A stretch of DNA of 64,000 bases from Celeribacter baekdonensis (GTDB taxonomy: Bacteria > Pseudomonadota > Alphaproteobacteria > Rhodobacterales > Rhodobacteraceae). The stretch is from positions 509,841 to 573,840 of the forward strand of contig NZ_FNBL01000001.1 of assembly GCF_900102315.1 (NCBI RefSeq). Direction: 5' to 3'. Positions 52,085 to 61,553 of the stretch are shown piece after piece; the stretch's first letter is position 1, and each line of letters begins with the position of its first letter. Made by a program: the position numbers and the translations under genes. Below the pieces are notes generated by a model, which did no database searches, had not been told where the DNA came from, and worked only from the letters and a program-made list of their open reading frames with translations.

Positions 52085-52810
52085 ATGCCAAATCCTTCTG
52101 TAGACGCACTGAAGCAAGATGGGGTGTGCTGCCTCAAGGCAGTCTTCCGTCCAGACGAGGTCGCCCATTTTCGCGATAAGGTTTTGCAAAACCTAGATCA
52201 GATGGGACGAACACGAAGCGCCAGCCATTCGCACCACCTCGCGGGGTTTCATCGGTTTCCCACCTTTGCCAAACTTCACGCGGAATTGGCCACCCATCCG
52301 ACCGTCACGGCATTTCTGTCACACGTCTTTGATCAAGACCCGTATCTTTCGATCGGTCTGAGCGACATCACCGTCAATCGCTCGCAACATTGGCACACAG
52401 ATTTATTGCGCGGCCCTTACGCCCAGCATTTAGAAGGCATCGATCCTTGGGCGCCCACTGTCGGCCCCTGCATCAAAGTGTTGCTCTATTTACAGCCCGG
52501 CAAAAGCCTGCGCATTGTACGTGGGTCCCACCTCTCTCCCACGCCGCTTGATGACGCGGCTCTCGAACAGCTCGCCCAATCTGAGACTGTCGATCGGCTT
52601 GAACTTGAAACCGGTGACGTGGTGATGATGGACCTGAGGGCATTGCATCGCGGCTCCACCGACGAGGAAATGGCGGCAACGGCAGGAGGGGCGCAATCGA
52701 AAATCCTGATGTCCACCGTTTTCGCGCCGCTCTCCTCCCCCCTCTCGCAGGCCATTCAGGTTGGAAACGCACATCGCATGGTCGATTGGGACCGGCGGCA
52801 TTTGCTATGA
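52085..52810 (+). CDS. Phytanoyl-CoA dioxygenase-family (Fe(II)/2-oxoglutarate) protein
   Basis: The 241-residue protein carries the iron-binding facial triad: His104 and Asp106 in HWHTD and distal His188 in RALHRGS, with surrounding jelly-roll sequence (GDVVMMDL, IVRGSHLSP). It probably hydroxylates a small molecule or glycan precursor with 2-oxoglutarate and oxygen. Position between two glycosyltransferase genes suggests modification of a surface sugar or lipid. AAGGGGATG precedes the ATG. Confidence 0.85.
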   Translation: MPNPSVDALKQDGVCCLKAVFRPDEVAHFRDKVLQNLDQMGRTRSASHSHHLAGFHRFPTFAKLHAELATHPTVTAFLSHVFDQDPYLSIGLSDITVNRSQHWHTDLLRGPYAQHLEGIDPWAPTVGPCIKVLLYLQPGKSLRIVRGSHLSPTPLDDAALEQLAQSETVDRLELETGDVVMMDLRALHRGSTDEEMAATAGGAQSKILMSTVFAPLSSPLSQAIQVGNAHRMVDWDRRHLL

Positions 52811-52817
52811 GCCGCGC

Positions 52818-53243
52818 TTAGGGAATTTCGATCATCTTGCGCTCATATTGCGCCTGATCGGATGTGCCATCGTCAAAGATCACATTCACCGACACGGTTT
52901 GCACCGATCCGGGCGCGAACATCACCAAAATGCTGTCGAGGCTTTCCGCCTTCAGAGCATTCGGTTGCGCGGTATCACCGTAACAAGGTTCGGCCTTGAA
53001 CGGCACCATGTCACCGCCATTGACCGCATAAAAAATCTCGCTCACACCGCAACGCCACGACAAAAGATTGGTGAAATACAAAAGGTCTTGGCCGTCATAG
53101 CTGCGCACCGCGACCCATTGCGGTTTGGTCGCTTGCAAAATCGGCTTAACTTCCGCCGCTGTGGTGAAATTTTCAGCCATTGCGGGGGCGTGGGCACCAA
53201 AGGTGGCCGCGAAAAGTAGAAGAGTGGTGATGACGGGCCTCAT
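52818..53243 (-). CDS. Exported protein of unknown function
   Basis: A signal peptide (MRPVITTLLLFAATFGAHA, cleavage near AMA-E) leads a 141-residue protein with mature cysteines in WRCGVSE and AEPCYGD that could form a disulfide. Predicted beta-rich pattern, no known motif. The start MRPVIT was chosen because the signal peptide begins there. It lies head to head with the second glycosyltransferase gene, convergent with the PhyH gene. Function unknown. Confidence 0.7.
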   Translation of the reverse strand: MRPVITTLLLFAATFGAHAPAMAENFTTAAEVKPILQATKPQWVAVRSYDGQDLLYFTNLLSWRCGVSEIFYAVNGGDMVPFKAEPCYGDTAQPNALKAESLDSILVMFAPGSVQTVSVNVIFDDGTSDQAQYERKMIEIP

Positions 53244-53350
53244 GGAAACAATCCTTTTGCAAACAAGGGAATTAGCACCTTTTGATACACAGCGAACCAC
53301 CGTATAGTCCGACGAACAGGTGCCCTCCCGATCAGATCAAAGTAGTGCGT

Positions 53351-54355
53351 ATGACCAGTAAGCCTCAAAATCCCACTCCATTCAATATTGTCATCGTCGG
53401 CCAAAACGGTCGCTTGATGTATGAGGCTCTGCTGTTCGCGGCCTCTCTGCGTGCCTCGGACCCGGAGTTCAAAGGCCGGCTGTTTATCGCCGAACCGCAA
53501 CCGGGCGCGCTTTGGAATGGCGATCCGCGGATGAAACAATCCGATGCGCTGGAGGCGTTCAAACGCCTTGATGCGGAGATCCTGCCGTTTGAATCGCGCC
53601 ATTTCGGCCAGGCCTACCCCTATGGCAATAAAATCGAGGCGCTGTTTGCCTTGCCCAAGGGCGAGCCTTTCGTGTTTTTCGACAGTGACACGCTGATCAC
53701 CGGGCCGCTCTCCGCAGTGCCGTTCGATTTTGACCGTCCCTGCGCCAGTCAAAAGGTCGAAGGCACCTGGCCACAAATCGAACTCTACGGGCCGGGTTAT
53801 GGCGAGATTTGGAAATCGCTCTATGACAAATTCGGGTTGGAGTTTGAAACCACGCTCGATCTCGATCAACCGGACGAATATTGGCGCCGCTACCTCTATT
53901 TCAACGCGGGTTTTTTCTTTTACTCATGTCCGCATGAATTTGGTCAGCGGTTCTTGGACTACGCCCTCGCCATTCGCGATGATCCGCCCCAAGCCGCAGC
54001 GCTTCAGACCTTTGATCCTTGGCTCGATCAGGTCGCTTTGCCCTTGGTGATCCATTCCTTTGGCGGTGCGCGCACCACCTTGCCAGAGAACACGCTCGAT
54101 GGCGCGATCTCGTGCCATTACCGCACTTTCCCGCTGCTCTTTGCCCGCGAAAGCGATCACGCGGTTGACGTGCTGCGCGAGATTTCTTCGCCCAACTGGA
54201 TCAAAAAGGTGCTCAAAGAATATGAGCCAATCAAACGCTTGGTCTATCAGCCCAAAGGCGAAAAAATCCGCGCCATGTTTGATCGCGACCATTTGCCCCG
54301 GCGCGAACAGATGATCCGCAATCAAATCAAAAAAGCCGGGCTTTGGATGCGCTAA
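53351..54355 (+). CDS. GT-A-type glycosyltransferase-like protein
   Basis: The 334-residue protein has a nucleotide-sugar transferase layout: N-terminal IVIVGQNGRLMYEALLFAASLR, GNKIEALFALPKGEPFVFFDSDTL with a DXD site (Asp111, Asp113), and RYLYFNAGFFFYSCP. No membrane helix is seen. It lies in the short polysaccharide-like group. The start is preceded only by a weak AAAGTAG site, and a longer start is possible. Specificity is unknown. Confidence 0.8.
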   Translation: MTSKPQNPTPFNIVIVGQNGRLMYEALLFAASLRASDPEFKGRLFIAEPQPGALWNGDPRMKQSDALEAFKRLDAEILPFESRHFGQAYPYGNKIEALFALPKGEPFVFFDSDTLITGPLSAVPFDFDRPCASQKVEGTWPQIELYGPGYGEIWKSLYDKFGLEFETTLDLDQPDEYWRRYLYFNAGFFFYSCPHEFGQRFLDYALAIRDDPPQAAALQTFDPWLDQVALPLVIHSFGGARTTLPENTLDGAISCHYRTFPLLFARESDHAVDVLREISSPNWIKKVLKEYEPIKRLVYQPKGEKIRAMFDRDHLPRREQMIRNQIKKAGLWMR

Positions 54356-54522
54356 GGCGGGTTTGACTCGGGCGGGGCTGAGGCACGGTCCTCCCGGCGG
54401 GGCGGCAAGAGTTCGCCCGCCGCAGCACCACGGCCAAATCCGGGGTCGGTTTCGCTTTGCACCATCCAAAAGCTGCGTTAGGGTGCCTCTCGAACCGCGT
54501 CAAACCGAGCCAGTCCCCGGAA

Positions 54523-57432
54523 ATGAAACCGAATTTTGCCCTCAACCTAAGCCATGATGGCATCGTTCTGTTGCACCGCGCCTCCGCCGGGTGGCATCAG
54601 ATGGGCGAGGTCGCACTGGACGCCCCCGACATGGCCAAAGAGCTGGCCGAGCTGCGGCGCACCGCCACCGCTGTCTCGACCGCCGGTCTGGCCACCAAAC
54701 TGGTCATCCCGAACAGTCAAATCCTCTATCGCAGCCTGCCCGATCCCGGCGGTTCAGACAGAGCGCGCGAGACCGCTATTCGCGCCTCTCTTGAGGGCGC
54801 GACCCCCTATGACTTGACCGATTTGGTTTGGGATTGGGTGGTGACATCCGGCACCATCCAAGTCGCGATCGTTGCCAAGGAAACCCTTGAAGAAGCTGAA
54901 TATTTCGCAACGGAGCATCGGTTCAACCCGGTGTCTTTTGTCGCTCTGCCCGCGGCTGAATCCTATCTGGGCGAGCCGTTTTTTGGCCGCGCCAAAGCCG
55001 CCGACGATTTGGTCGGGGCAAAGACACGGATTGAACCGGACGTTGACGCGATTACGATTTTGGCGCATCGCGAGGTGGAGCCTGCGCCCGTTCCCGAACC
55101 TGTTCCTGCGCCCGTTCCTGCCCCTGCGCCCGAACCCGCAGCGATTGCCGATATAGACGAGGGCCAGACGGCTGAAGAGACGGCTGATGTTGCCCCCAAA
55201 CAGGCAGAGCAGATCGAAACACCTGCCCCGCGACACGAGCCGGAACCCGCGTTTGAGCCTGAGGATGTGACGGCCCCCGACAGGCTTGAGGCCAATCTGC
55301 TTACACCCGAGGCACAAGAGCCAAAGGTCACCCCGCCTGATACGCCAGACACAGCTGACGCTTTCAGAGCCGCGACGCCCGAAGCGCCCTCTTCGTTTCA
55401 ATCCCGTCGCGCTTTGGGTGCCGCACCGGCTGACAATCCTGAGGCCCTGTCGGGTGTGCCACGTGTGTCGGCCCAGCCGCTGCGGGTCCTGGCCGATGTG
55501 CACAAATCCCCTGAGGTCACATCCGCACAGATGCCCAACGTGGCGGCCCCTGCCTCTACCCCTACCCCTGCCCCCGCGCCGCAAGACCATCCGCATATCG
55601 CGGTGCATGTGCCTGTGACCTCGGGCGACCTGCCTTTGGCCCCGGACGACAGCGCGCCCAAACCCAAACCGATCAAGCCGCGCAAAACCGGGCCTTTGCC
55701 GGAACCGCCCCCCATGCCCGCGCCCCTGCCTGCACAGACGCGACCGTCCCCCGCGTCGCCTTCTGATAAACCCAGCAAAGCGGCCGCGACCCTTGGCAAG
55801 CTCAAAACCCTCTCAGTGCGCGCCGCGCAAAAGGCAAAACCTGCCGTCACAAAGGCCAAAACCGAGCTTGCGACCCCCGCGAAGAAAAGCACCAAAGGCT
55901 TTAGCACCACCGATATCCTCACTGCACCTGTCGCTCAGAACGGCGGTGACGACACGGCGATGAGGCCGCTTTCAGATCGCGCCGCGGGTCTCGACTCGGT
56001 TGACAACACGCGCGATGAAGCCGAGGCGATGACCGTCTTCGGTGCCCGCCGCCGCAACCGCGAGGCCGCGCGCAAACCGCGTCGCCTTGGGTTGATCCTG
56101 ACCGGGGCGTTGGTGGCGTTGCTCTTGTTGGTTGGTCTGATTGCCGGGCTTTTGCCAACGTCTGAAACCTCAGAGACACCCGCCGAGACCAGTGCAACGG
56201 AGTCTCTCCCCGACGACGAGCCAACTGTACCCAACACGGCTCTGGTCGAAGCCGATCCCGCGTCTGACACGGCGGGGACGGCTCCCGCATCTGACGCGGT
56301 GGGGACGGTCGAAACCGATGTGGCTGACGAAGAGGCGGAATTGACGCCTGAGCTTTTGGAAGAGGCCTCCCGCCCTGCCCCGCTTGGCACTGTGGATGAG
56401 GCGCCCCAAACCGATCTGGCGGATCTCACTGCTGATTATGCCGCGACCGGCATCTGGCCGCTGGCCCCCGATGCGGGGGACGGCGCGGTTGTGGAAGACA
56501 GCGTGGATGACGTCTACGTCGCCTCGATCGATCCCGGCATCCAGTCGCAAGATGCGGGGGCTTTGGTCGATGTGGCCCGCCATCAAGGCGACGTGCCACC
56601 ACGCGCGGCCCCCACGCCTGCGCCTTTTGGCACACGCTATGACTATGATGATGCCGGGTTTATCCGTGCCACACCCGAGGGGACCGTGACACCGGATGGC
56701 ACGGTGATTTATGCCGGACGTCCCGCAATTGTCCCCGGTGCCCGCCCCGGCAGCGCCGTGAATGAGGCGGTGGAAACCGCACTCAATCCGGCCCCTGTGG
56801 CGGCGGATGATCCGGTGCGTTTGGCGCTTGCTGAATTCCGCCCCAAATTGCGCCCCGAGGCCTTGGTTGAGAACAATGAAAAGGCCAATCTGGGTGGTAT
56901 CACCCGCGCGCAACTGGGTGGGTTCCGGCCAAAATTCCGCCCGGCTTCCGCTCAGGAACAAGCCGCCCAAGAGGCGATTGTGGCCGGGGCCAACGCCCCC
57001 GCACCGACCGCGCCGGTCGTGGTTGCCTCTTTGATCCCGAAAGAGCGCCCAAAAGATTTCTCAAAACTCGCCGCTGCCGCCGCAGCCGCAGCGGCTGCCG
57101 CCGCCATTGCCACCGATGAGGGCACAACGAAAACCTCCGCCGCCTCGACCGTCACGGCGCGTGTACCCGATAGCAAAATCCCGTCCAGCGCCCCCACCAC
57201 CGTGGCGCGCGCCGCGACGGTGAAAAATGCGATCAACCTGCGCGCCTTGAACCTGATGGGCGTCTATGGCTCCAGTTCAGATCGCCGCGCCCTTGTGCGT
57301 CTGCCATCTGGGCGTTTTGCCAAGGTCAAGATCGGTGACAAGATCGACGGCGGACGGGTGCAATCCATTGGCTCTGACTCTCTGACCTATGTGAAAAACG
57401 GCCGTTCGATCACACTTGAGGTTGCGGGCTAA
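54523..57432 (+). CDS. Large bitopic envelope protein with GspL/PilM-like start and GspC/PilP-like end
   Basis: The 969-residue protein has a folded N-terminal domain (about 1-150; MKPNFALNLSHDGIVLLHR, SLEGATPYDLTDLVWDW) that looks like the actin-like cytoplasmic part of GspL or PilM. A long Pro/Ala/Glu-rich disordered region follows, then one membrane helix (about 525-545, LILTGALVALLLLVGLIAGLL), a second disordered stretch with a poly-Ala run (about 849-862), and a conserved end (about 904-969, LNLMGVYGSSSDRRALVRL, KVKIGDKIDGGRVQSIG) like the GspC/PilP HR domain. A periplasm-spanning scaffold role is inference. Homologues are often misnamed as translation initiation factors. Confidence 0.72.
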   Translation: MKPNFALNLSHDGIVLLHRASAGWHQMGEVALDAPDMAKELAELRRTATAVSTAGLATKLVIPNSQILYRSLPDPGGSDRARETAIRASLEGATPYDLTDLVWDWVVTSGTIQVAIVAKETLEEAEYFATEHRFNPVSFVALPAAESYLGEPFFGRAKAADDLVGAKTRIEPDVDAITILAHREVEPAPVPEPVPAPVPAPAPEPAAIADIDEGQTAEETADVAPKQAEQIETPAPRHEPEPAFEPEDVTAPDRLEANLLTPEAQEPKVTPPDTPDTADAFRAATPEAPSSFQSRRALGAAPADNPEALSGVPRVSAQPLRVLADVHKSPEVTSAQMPNVAAPASTPTPAPAPQDHPHIAVHVPVTSGDLPLAPDDSAPKPKPIKPRKTGPLPEPPPMPAPLPAQTRPSPASPSDKPSKAAATLGKLKTLSVRAAQKAKPAVTKAKTELATPAKKSTKGFSTTDILTAPVAQNGGDDTAMRPLSDRAAGLDSVDNTRDEAEAMTVFGARRRNREAARKPRRLGLILTGALVALLLLVGLIAGLLPTSETSETPAETSATESLPDDEPTVPNTALVEADPASDTAGTAPASDAVGTVETDVADEEAELTPELLEEASRPAPLGTVDEAPQTDLADLTADYAATGIWPLAPDAGDGAVVEDSVDDVYVASIDPGIQSQDAGALVDVARHQGDVPPRAAPTPAPFGTRYDYDDAGFIRATPEGTVTPDGTVIYAGRPAIVPGARPGSAVNEAVETALNPAPVAADDPVRLALAEFRPKLRPEALVENNEKANLGGITRAQLGGFRPKFRPASAQEQAAQEAIVAGANAPAPTAPVVVASLIPKERPKDFSKLAAAAAAAAAAAAIATDEGTTKTSAASTVTARVPDSKIPSSAPTTVARAATVKNAINLRALNLMGVYGSSSDRRALVRLPSGRFAKVKIGDKIDGGRVQSIGSDSLTYVKNGRSITLEVAG

Positions 57433-57598
57433 GGCACAGCAGCGCCGTTTGCCCGATTGCGGACATTTGGCGGGTTTGCGACGATTTAAATGCCCTCAGC
57501 GCAACAATCTTTTGGAAAATGGCCACGCGCTCTTGTCGCGCGCGCGCAGGCCTATACCTCTTAGATCAAACAGACACACCCCAGATCGGAGTCCCCGG

Positions 57599-59512
57599 AT
57601 GCAAGGCATGTTGGCCCAAGCCGTCATTTACCTCGCCGCCATTGTTGTCGCCGTGCCTCTGGCGCGCAGGCTCGGGTTGGGGTCTGTGTTGGGCTATTTG
57701 ATTGCCGGGATGATGATTGGGCCGGTGCTTGGTTTGGTCCAGCATTCGCAGAGCACCGATCTGATGCATTTTGCCGAATTTGGCGTGGTGATGATGCTGT
57801 TCCTTATCGGGCTTGAGCTTGACCCGCGTGCCCTTTGGGAGATGCGCCATCGGTTGATTGGTCTGGGCGGGCTGCAAATTATCGCCACTGGCGCCGCGAT
57901 CACCGGGGCTTCGGTCTGGGCCGGGCTGGAATGGCAGACCGGGCTGGCGCTTGGGATGATCTTATCCTTGTCCTCGACTGCCGTGGTGCTTCAGACCCTC
58001 TCTGAAAAGAAACTGATCCATACGGGCGGTGGGCGCGCGGCGTTTTCCGTGCTTTTGACCCAAGACATCGCGGTGATCCCGATGTTGGCCGTCATGCCGC
58101 TTTTGGCCACGGGATCGCTCCTGACGATCAACCCGGATGGCTCGATCAGCCGTCCATCGGATTTGGCGAAAGTGGCCAGCGAACATAGCGTGTCTTTGGT
58201 CGAAGGCCTGCCCGCATGGGGTGTCACCTTGGTGACTTTGGGTGCCGTTGCGGCGATCATATTGGCCGGGATTTTTCTGACCCGTCCGGTATTTCGCTAT
58301 ATCCACGCCGCCAATATGCGCGAGATTTACACGGCGGTGGCCCTGCTCATCGTCATCGGCATCGCACTGTTGATGAGCTCCGTCGGTCTCTCCCCCGCCC
58401 TTGGCACATTCCTGGCCGGTGTCGTCTTGGCCAACTCCGAATTTCGCCATGAATTGGAAAGCTCAATCGAGCCGTTCAAAGGTCTGCTTTTGGGGCTGTT
58501 TTTCATCGCGGTCGGCGCCGGTATCAACTTTACGGTGCTGTTTCGCGATCCGATTTTGATCATCGGGCTGACCGTGGTGTTGATGGTGTCAAAGGGGGTG
58601 ATCCTGTTTGTCATCGGGCGGATTTTTGCGCTGCGCAAACAGGCGCAATGGCTCTTTGCCCTCTCGCTGGCGCAGGCCGGGGAGTTTGGCATGGTCTTGA
58701 CCACTTTCGCCCTGCAACAGCATGTTTTGTCGACCTATTTGGCCGAACGCGTGTTGCTGGTCATTGCCCTGTCCTTGATGTTCACGCCGCTGTTTTTCAT
58801 GCTGCATGATACCCTGCGCCAAAAATTGGCCGACCGGGTCGAGGATCAGCCTGACGACAAGATCGACGAACAACATTCCATCATCATCGCCGGGATCGGG
58901 CGGTTTGGCCAGGTGGTGAACCGCTTGGTGCAGGCCTCAGGCTTTCACACCACGGTGTTGGATCATGATCTGAAAACCATTCAACTGATGCGCAAATTTG
59001 GCTTTAAGGGCTTTTTTGGCGACCCGACCCGCCCCGAACTTTTGCATGCGGCCGGGCTTGAGACGGCAAAGATTTTGGTGGTGGCGCTTGATGATCAAAA
59101 AGCGGCGGTGCATTTGGTCGCCTATGCTCGCAAACAGCGGCCCGACCTGTTCATCATCGCCCGTGCCCGCGACCGCATCCATGTCTATGAATTATACCAA
59201 GCCGGGGCCGATAAAATCGTGCGCGAAATGTTCGACAGTTCCCTGCGTGCGGGCCGCTATGTCTTGGAACAGATGGGGTTTTCCGAATACGATGCCTCGG
59301 TCACCGAACAGGCCTATTACCAACATGACCGCGAGGCGTTGCGGATCATGGCACAGCTTTGGGACCCGAATATTCCGACGGCGGAGAACACCGCCTATAT
59401 CGAACGCTCGCGCAGTTTGGCCACCGATTTTGAGGCGGAATTGATTGCGCTTTTGGAAAAGAAGCGCGCGGAAATTAAGGATAAAAGCAAAGAGCCTCAG
59501 GAGCGCGCGTAG
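57599..59512 (+). CDS. CPA2-family cation:proton antiporter with TrkA-N domain
   Basis: The 637-residue protein has about twelve membrane helices (residues 1-400), with antiporter motifs such as FLIGLELDP, LSLSSTAVV and LSPALGTFLAGVVLA, and then a Rossmann TrkA-N domain (IIIAGIGRFGQVVNRL, from about residue 425) that binds nucleotide. It resembles KefB/KefC, the glutathione-gated potassium efflux systems, and may protect against electrophiles. A CGGAG site precedes the ATG. The tail is charged. Confidence 0.93.
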   Translation: MQGMLAQAVIYLAAIVVAVPLARRLGLGSVLGYLIAGMMIGPVLGLVQHSQSTDLMHFAEFGVVMMLFLIGLELDPRALWEMRHRLIGLGGLQIIATGAAITGASVWAGLEWQTGLALGMILSLSSTAVVLQTLSEKKLIHTGGGRAAFSVLLTQDIAVIPMLAVMPLLATGSLLTINPDGSISRPSDLAKVASEHSVSLVEGLPAWGVTLVTLGAVAAIILAGIFLTRPVFRYIHAANMREIYTAVALLIVIGIALLMSSVGLSPALGTFLAGVVLANSEFRHELESSIEPFKGLLLGLFFIAVGAGINFTVLFRDPILIIGLTVVLMVSKGVILFVIGRIFALRKQAQWLFALSLAQAGEFGMVLTTFALQQHVLSTYLAERVLLVIALSLMFTPLFFMLHDTLRQKLADRVEDQPDDKIDEQHSIIIAGIGRFGQVVNRLVQASGFHTTVLDHDLKTIQLMRKFGFKGFFGDPTRPELLHAAGLETAKILVVALDDQKAAVHLVAYARKQRPDLFIIARARDRIHVYELYQAGADKIVREMFDSSLRAGRYVLEQMGFSEYDASVTEQAYYQHDREALRIMAQLWDPNIPTAENTAYIERSRSLATDFEAELIALLEKKRAEIKDKSKEPQERA

Positions 59513-59547
59513 TCAAACCACGCGCGCCGTGACACCCGACGCTCCGT

Positions 59548-60552
59548 TTACCCCGCCGACACGCCAGCCTCGGCAAAGGTCGCCATGCCCGACAGGCATT
59601 CGACCGCGCCTTTGACCAAAGGGATAACCAAGCCCGCGCCCGAGCCTTCGCCAAGGCGCAGACCCAGTGACACCAACGGCTCTTTGCCGATCTCCTTGAG
59701 GACGGCGCGATGGGCCGCTTCGGCGGACTGATGCCCGGCGATGCAATGGTCCAAAGCCCCCGGCACCGCCTTTTCAAGACAAGCCGCCGCCGCACAGCAA
59801 ATGAACCCGTCCAAAATCACCGGGATGCGCAGGACCCGCGCCCGCGCGATCGCGCCCGCCATCGCCGCCACTTCACGCCCGCCTAAACTCGCAAGGATCG
59901 CAAGCGGGGCTTTGCCGCCATGCAGGGCCACGCCCGCGGCACAGACCTCTTCTTTGATCTTCAGCCCGGCGTCATCCACGCCGGTGCCGCGCCCGACCCA
60001 ATCCGCCGCAGTGCCGCCAAACAAAGCATTGGCCATCGCCGCCGCCGAGGTGGTGTTGCCGATGCCCATTTCGCCGACGACCAAAAGATCGGCCTTTGGA
60101 TCGACCGCGTCCCAGCCAGTTTTGAGGGCGCGCACGCAGTCCTCATCAGACATCGCCACGGTCTCGGTGAAATCCCCGGTTGGGCGGTCCAGATCAAGCG
60201 CATGCACCGACATCGACGCGCCTGCGTTGCGCGCCAATTGGTTGATCGCCGCCCCGCCCTGTTGGAAATTCGCGACCATTTGCACCGTCACTTCGACCGG
60301 AAAGGCCGACACGCCGCGCGCGGTCACACCGTGATTTCCGGCAAAAATCGCCACCTGAGGCTTTTCAATCCGGGGACGGCCCTCACCGCGCCAGGCCGCA
60401 TACCAAATGCCGATCTCTTCCAAACGGCCAAGGCTGCCGGCGGGTTTGGTCAGTTGCGCATTGCGCGCGGTCGCTGCGGCTTGCGCCTCCATATCCGGGC
60501 CGGGGGCCTGTTTCAGAATCCGTTCAAATCCGGCAAGATCGGAAAAAGCCAT
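59548..60552 (-). CDS. cobT: Nicotinate-nucleotide-dimethylbenzimidazole phosphoribosyltransferase
   Basis: The start [14 protein letters not shown] gives 334 residues, the family norm. Typical blocks include [27 protein letters not shown] and [10 protein letters not shown] with the catalytic Glu. It makes alpha-ribazole phosphate for the lower ligand of cobalamin. The gene is divergent from cobS, which uses the product. An imperfect 16-base tandem repeat lies between them. Longer N-terminal extension reads through non-coding sequence. Confidence 0.95.
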   Translation of the reverse strand: MAFSDLAGFERILKQAPGPDMEAQAAATARNAQLTKPAGSLGRLEEIGIWYAAWRGEGRPRIEKPQVAIFAGNHGVTARGVSAFPVEVTVQMVANFQQGGAAINQLARNAGASMSVHALDLDRPTGDFTETVAMSDEDCVRALKTGWDAVDPKADLLVVGEMGIGNTTSAAAMANALFGGTAADWVGRGTGVDDAGLKIKEEVCAAGVALHGGKAPLAILASLGGREVAAMAGAIARARVLRIPVILDGFICCAAAACLEKAVPGALDHCIAGHQSAEAAHRAVLKEIGKEPLVSLGLRLGEGSGAGLVIPLVKGAVECLSGMATFAEAGVSAG

Positions 60553-60566
60553 GTACCGCGCTCCCT

Positions 60567-60613
60567 CATTGTTTGTCTGGGCATTGTCTTTGTCTGGCAT
60601 TGTCTTTGTCTGG
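60567..60613 (+). repeat. Tandem 16-bp repeat between cobT and cobS
   Basis: CATTGTCTTTGTCTGG occurs twice head to tail (60582-60597, 60598-60613), preceded by a one-base-shorter copy (60567-60581) and followed by a partial one. It lies just upstream of the cobT start in the shared promoter region. Confidence 0.9.
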
Positions 60614-60691
60614 CATTGTATTCGTGTCTCTGGGGTTTTATCCCGAGAGACAGACCAAGGACAGGACCGATTTGCCGCAAAGGAGACGTCC

Positions 60692-61468
60692 ATGACCAAA
60701 GCCGACACACCACGTTTCACACCGCGTTTTAAACCACGGGCCGAGGACATCGCCACCAGCCTCGCCCTTCTGACGCGCATCCCGGTCAAGGCCGGGTTCA
60801 CCCGCACGGCACAGGCGGCTTGGGCCTTTCCTGTGGCCGGGCTTGCGGTCGGGCTTGTGGCCGGTGCCGTGGCAACCATTGCCGGTTGGTTTGGATTGGG
60901 CGCGAGCCTGACCGCCGGGTTCGCCATGGCGGCGGCGGTGATTGTCACGGGCGCGATGCACGAAGACGGCTTGGCCGATTGTGCCGATGGGTTTTGGGGC
61001 GGCTGGGAGCGCCTTAGGCGCCTTGAGATCATGCATGACAGCCGCATCGGCACCTACGGGGTTTTGGCGCTTGGCTTGGCCTTGCTGTTGCGGTTCTCGG
61101 CGCTCTCCGTTTTGGCGCATGAGGATGTGATCGTCACCGCGCTCATCGCCTCTGCCGTGCTGTCGCGCGCCTCTCTGCCCTATGTGATGCTGCTTTTGCC
61201 CCATGCCCGCGCGGATGGTCTCTCCGTCAAAACCGGGCGGCCACCGCGCGATGCGGCGAGTCTTGGGGCCATGGTGGCTTTGGCGCTGTCTTGGATTGTG
61301 GTCGGCTTTGTCCCGACCGTGATTGCGGCCTCTGTCGTCATGCTGACCAGCTTTGTCGCGGGCAAAATCGCGCGGTCCAAAATCGGCGGACAAACCGGCG
61401 ATGTTTTGGGCGCAACCCAAGTGCTTTGCGAGATTGCGGCCCTGACGGTGTTTACGGCGCTGACTTAA
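60692..61468 (+). CDS. cobS: Cobalamin synthase (adenosylcobinamide-GDP ribazoletransferase)
   Basis: The 258-residue membrane protein has about six to seven helices and the active block [15 protein letters not shown], with later [10 protein letters not shown]. It joins adenosylcobinamide-GDP and alpha-ribazole. The ATG at MTKADTPRF has an AAGGAGA site. Its stop codon lies inside a tandem 14-base duplication. The gene is divergent from cobT. Confidence 0.95.
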   Translation: MTKADTPRFTPRFKPRAEDIATSLALLTRIPVKAGFTRTAQAAWAFPVAGLAVGLVAGAVATIAGWFGLGASLTAGFAMAAAVIVTGAMHEDGLADCADGFWGGWERLRRLEIMHDSRIGTYGVLALGLALLLRFSALSVLAHEDVIVTALIASAVLSRASLPYVMLLLPHARADGLSVKTGRPPRDAASLGAMVALALSWIVVGFVPTVIAASVVMLTSFVAGKIARSKIGGQTGDVLGATQVLCEIAALTVFTALT

Positions 61469-61486
61469 CTTGGCTGACTTAACTTG
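61459..61486 (+). repeat. Tandem 14-bp duplication spanning the cobS stop codon
   Basis: GCTGACTTAACTTG occurs twice directly in tandem (61459-61472, 61473-61486), so two TAA stops lie in the same frame only in part. Confidence 0.9.
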
Positions 61487-61494
61487 TATGCCGA

Positions 61495-61528
61495 TAAAAA
61501 ACCGCCGCAAGGTTTCCCTTACGGCGGT
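61495..61528 (-). terminator. Terminator after carD
   Basis: On the minus strand ACCGCCG-T-AAGG and CCTT-G-CGGCGGT pair around a GAAA loop, followed by six T, 25 bases after the carD stop. Confidence 0.88.
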
Positions 61529-61553
61529 CATCATGTCTACATCACAGGCGTGA

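Noticed and set aside
59505-59527. GCGCGCG/CGCGCGC hairpin after the antiporter gene
   Set aside because: It can fold but has no T run and overlaps the stop region, so it is not called a terminator.
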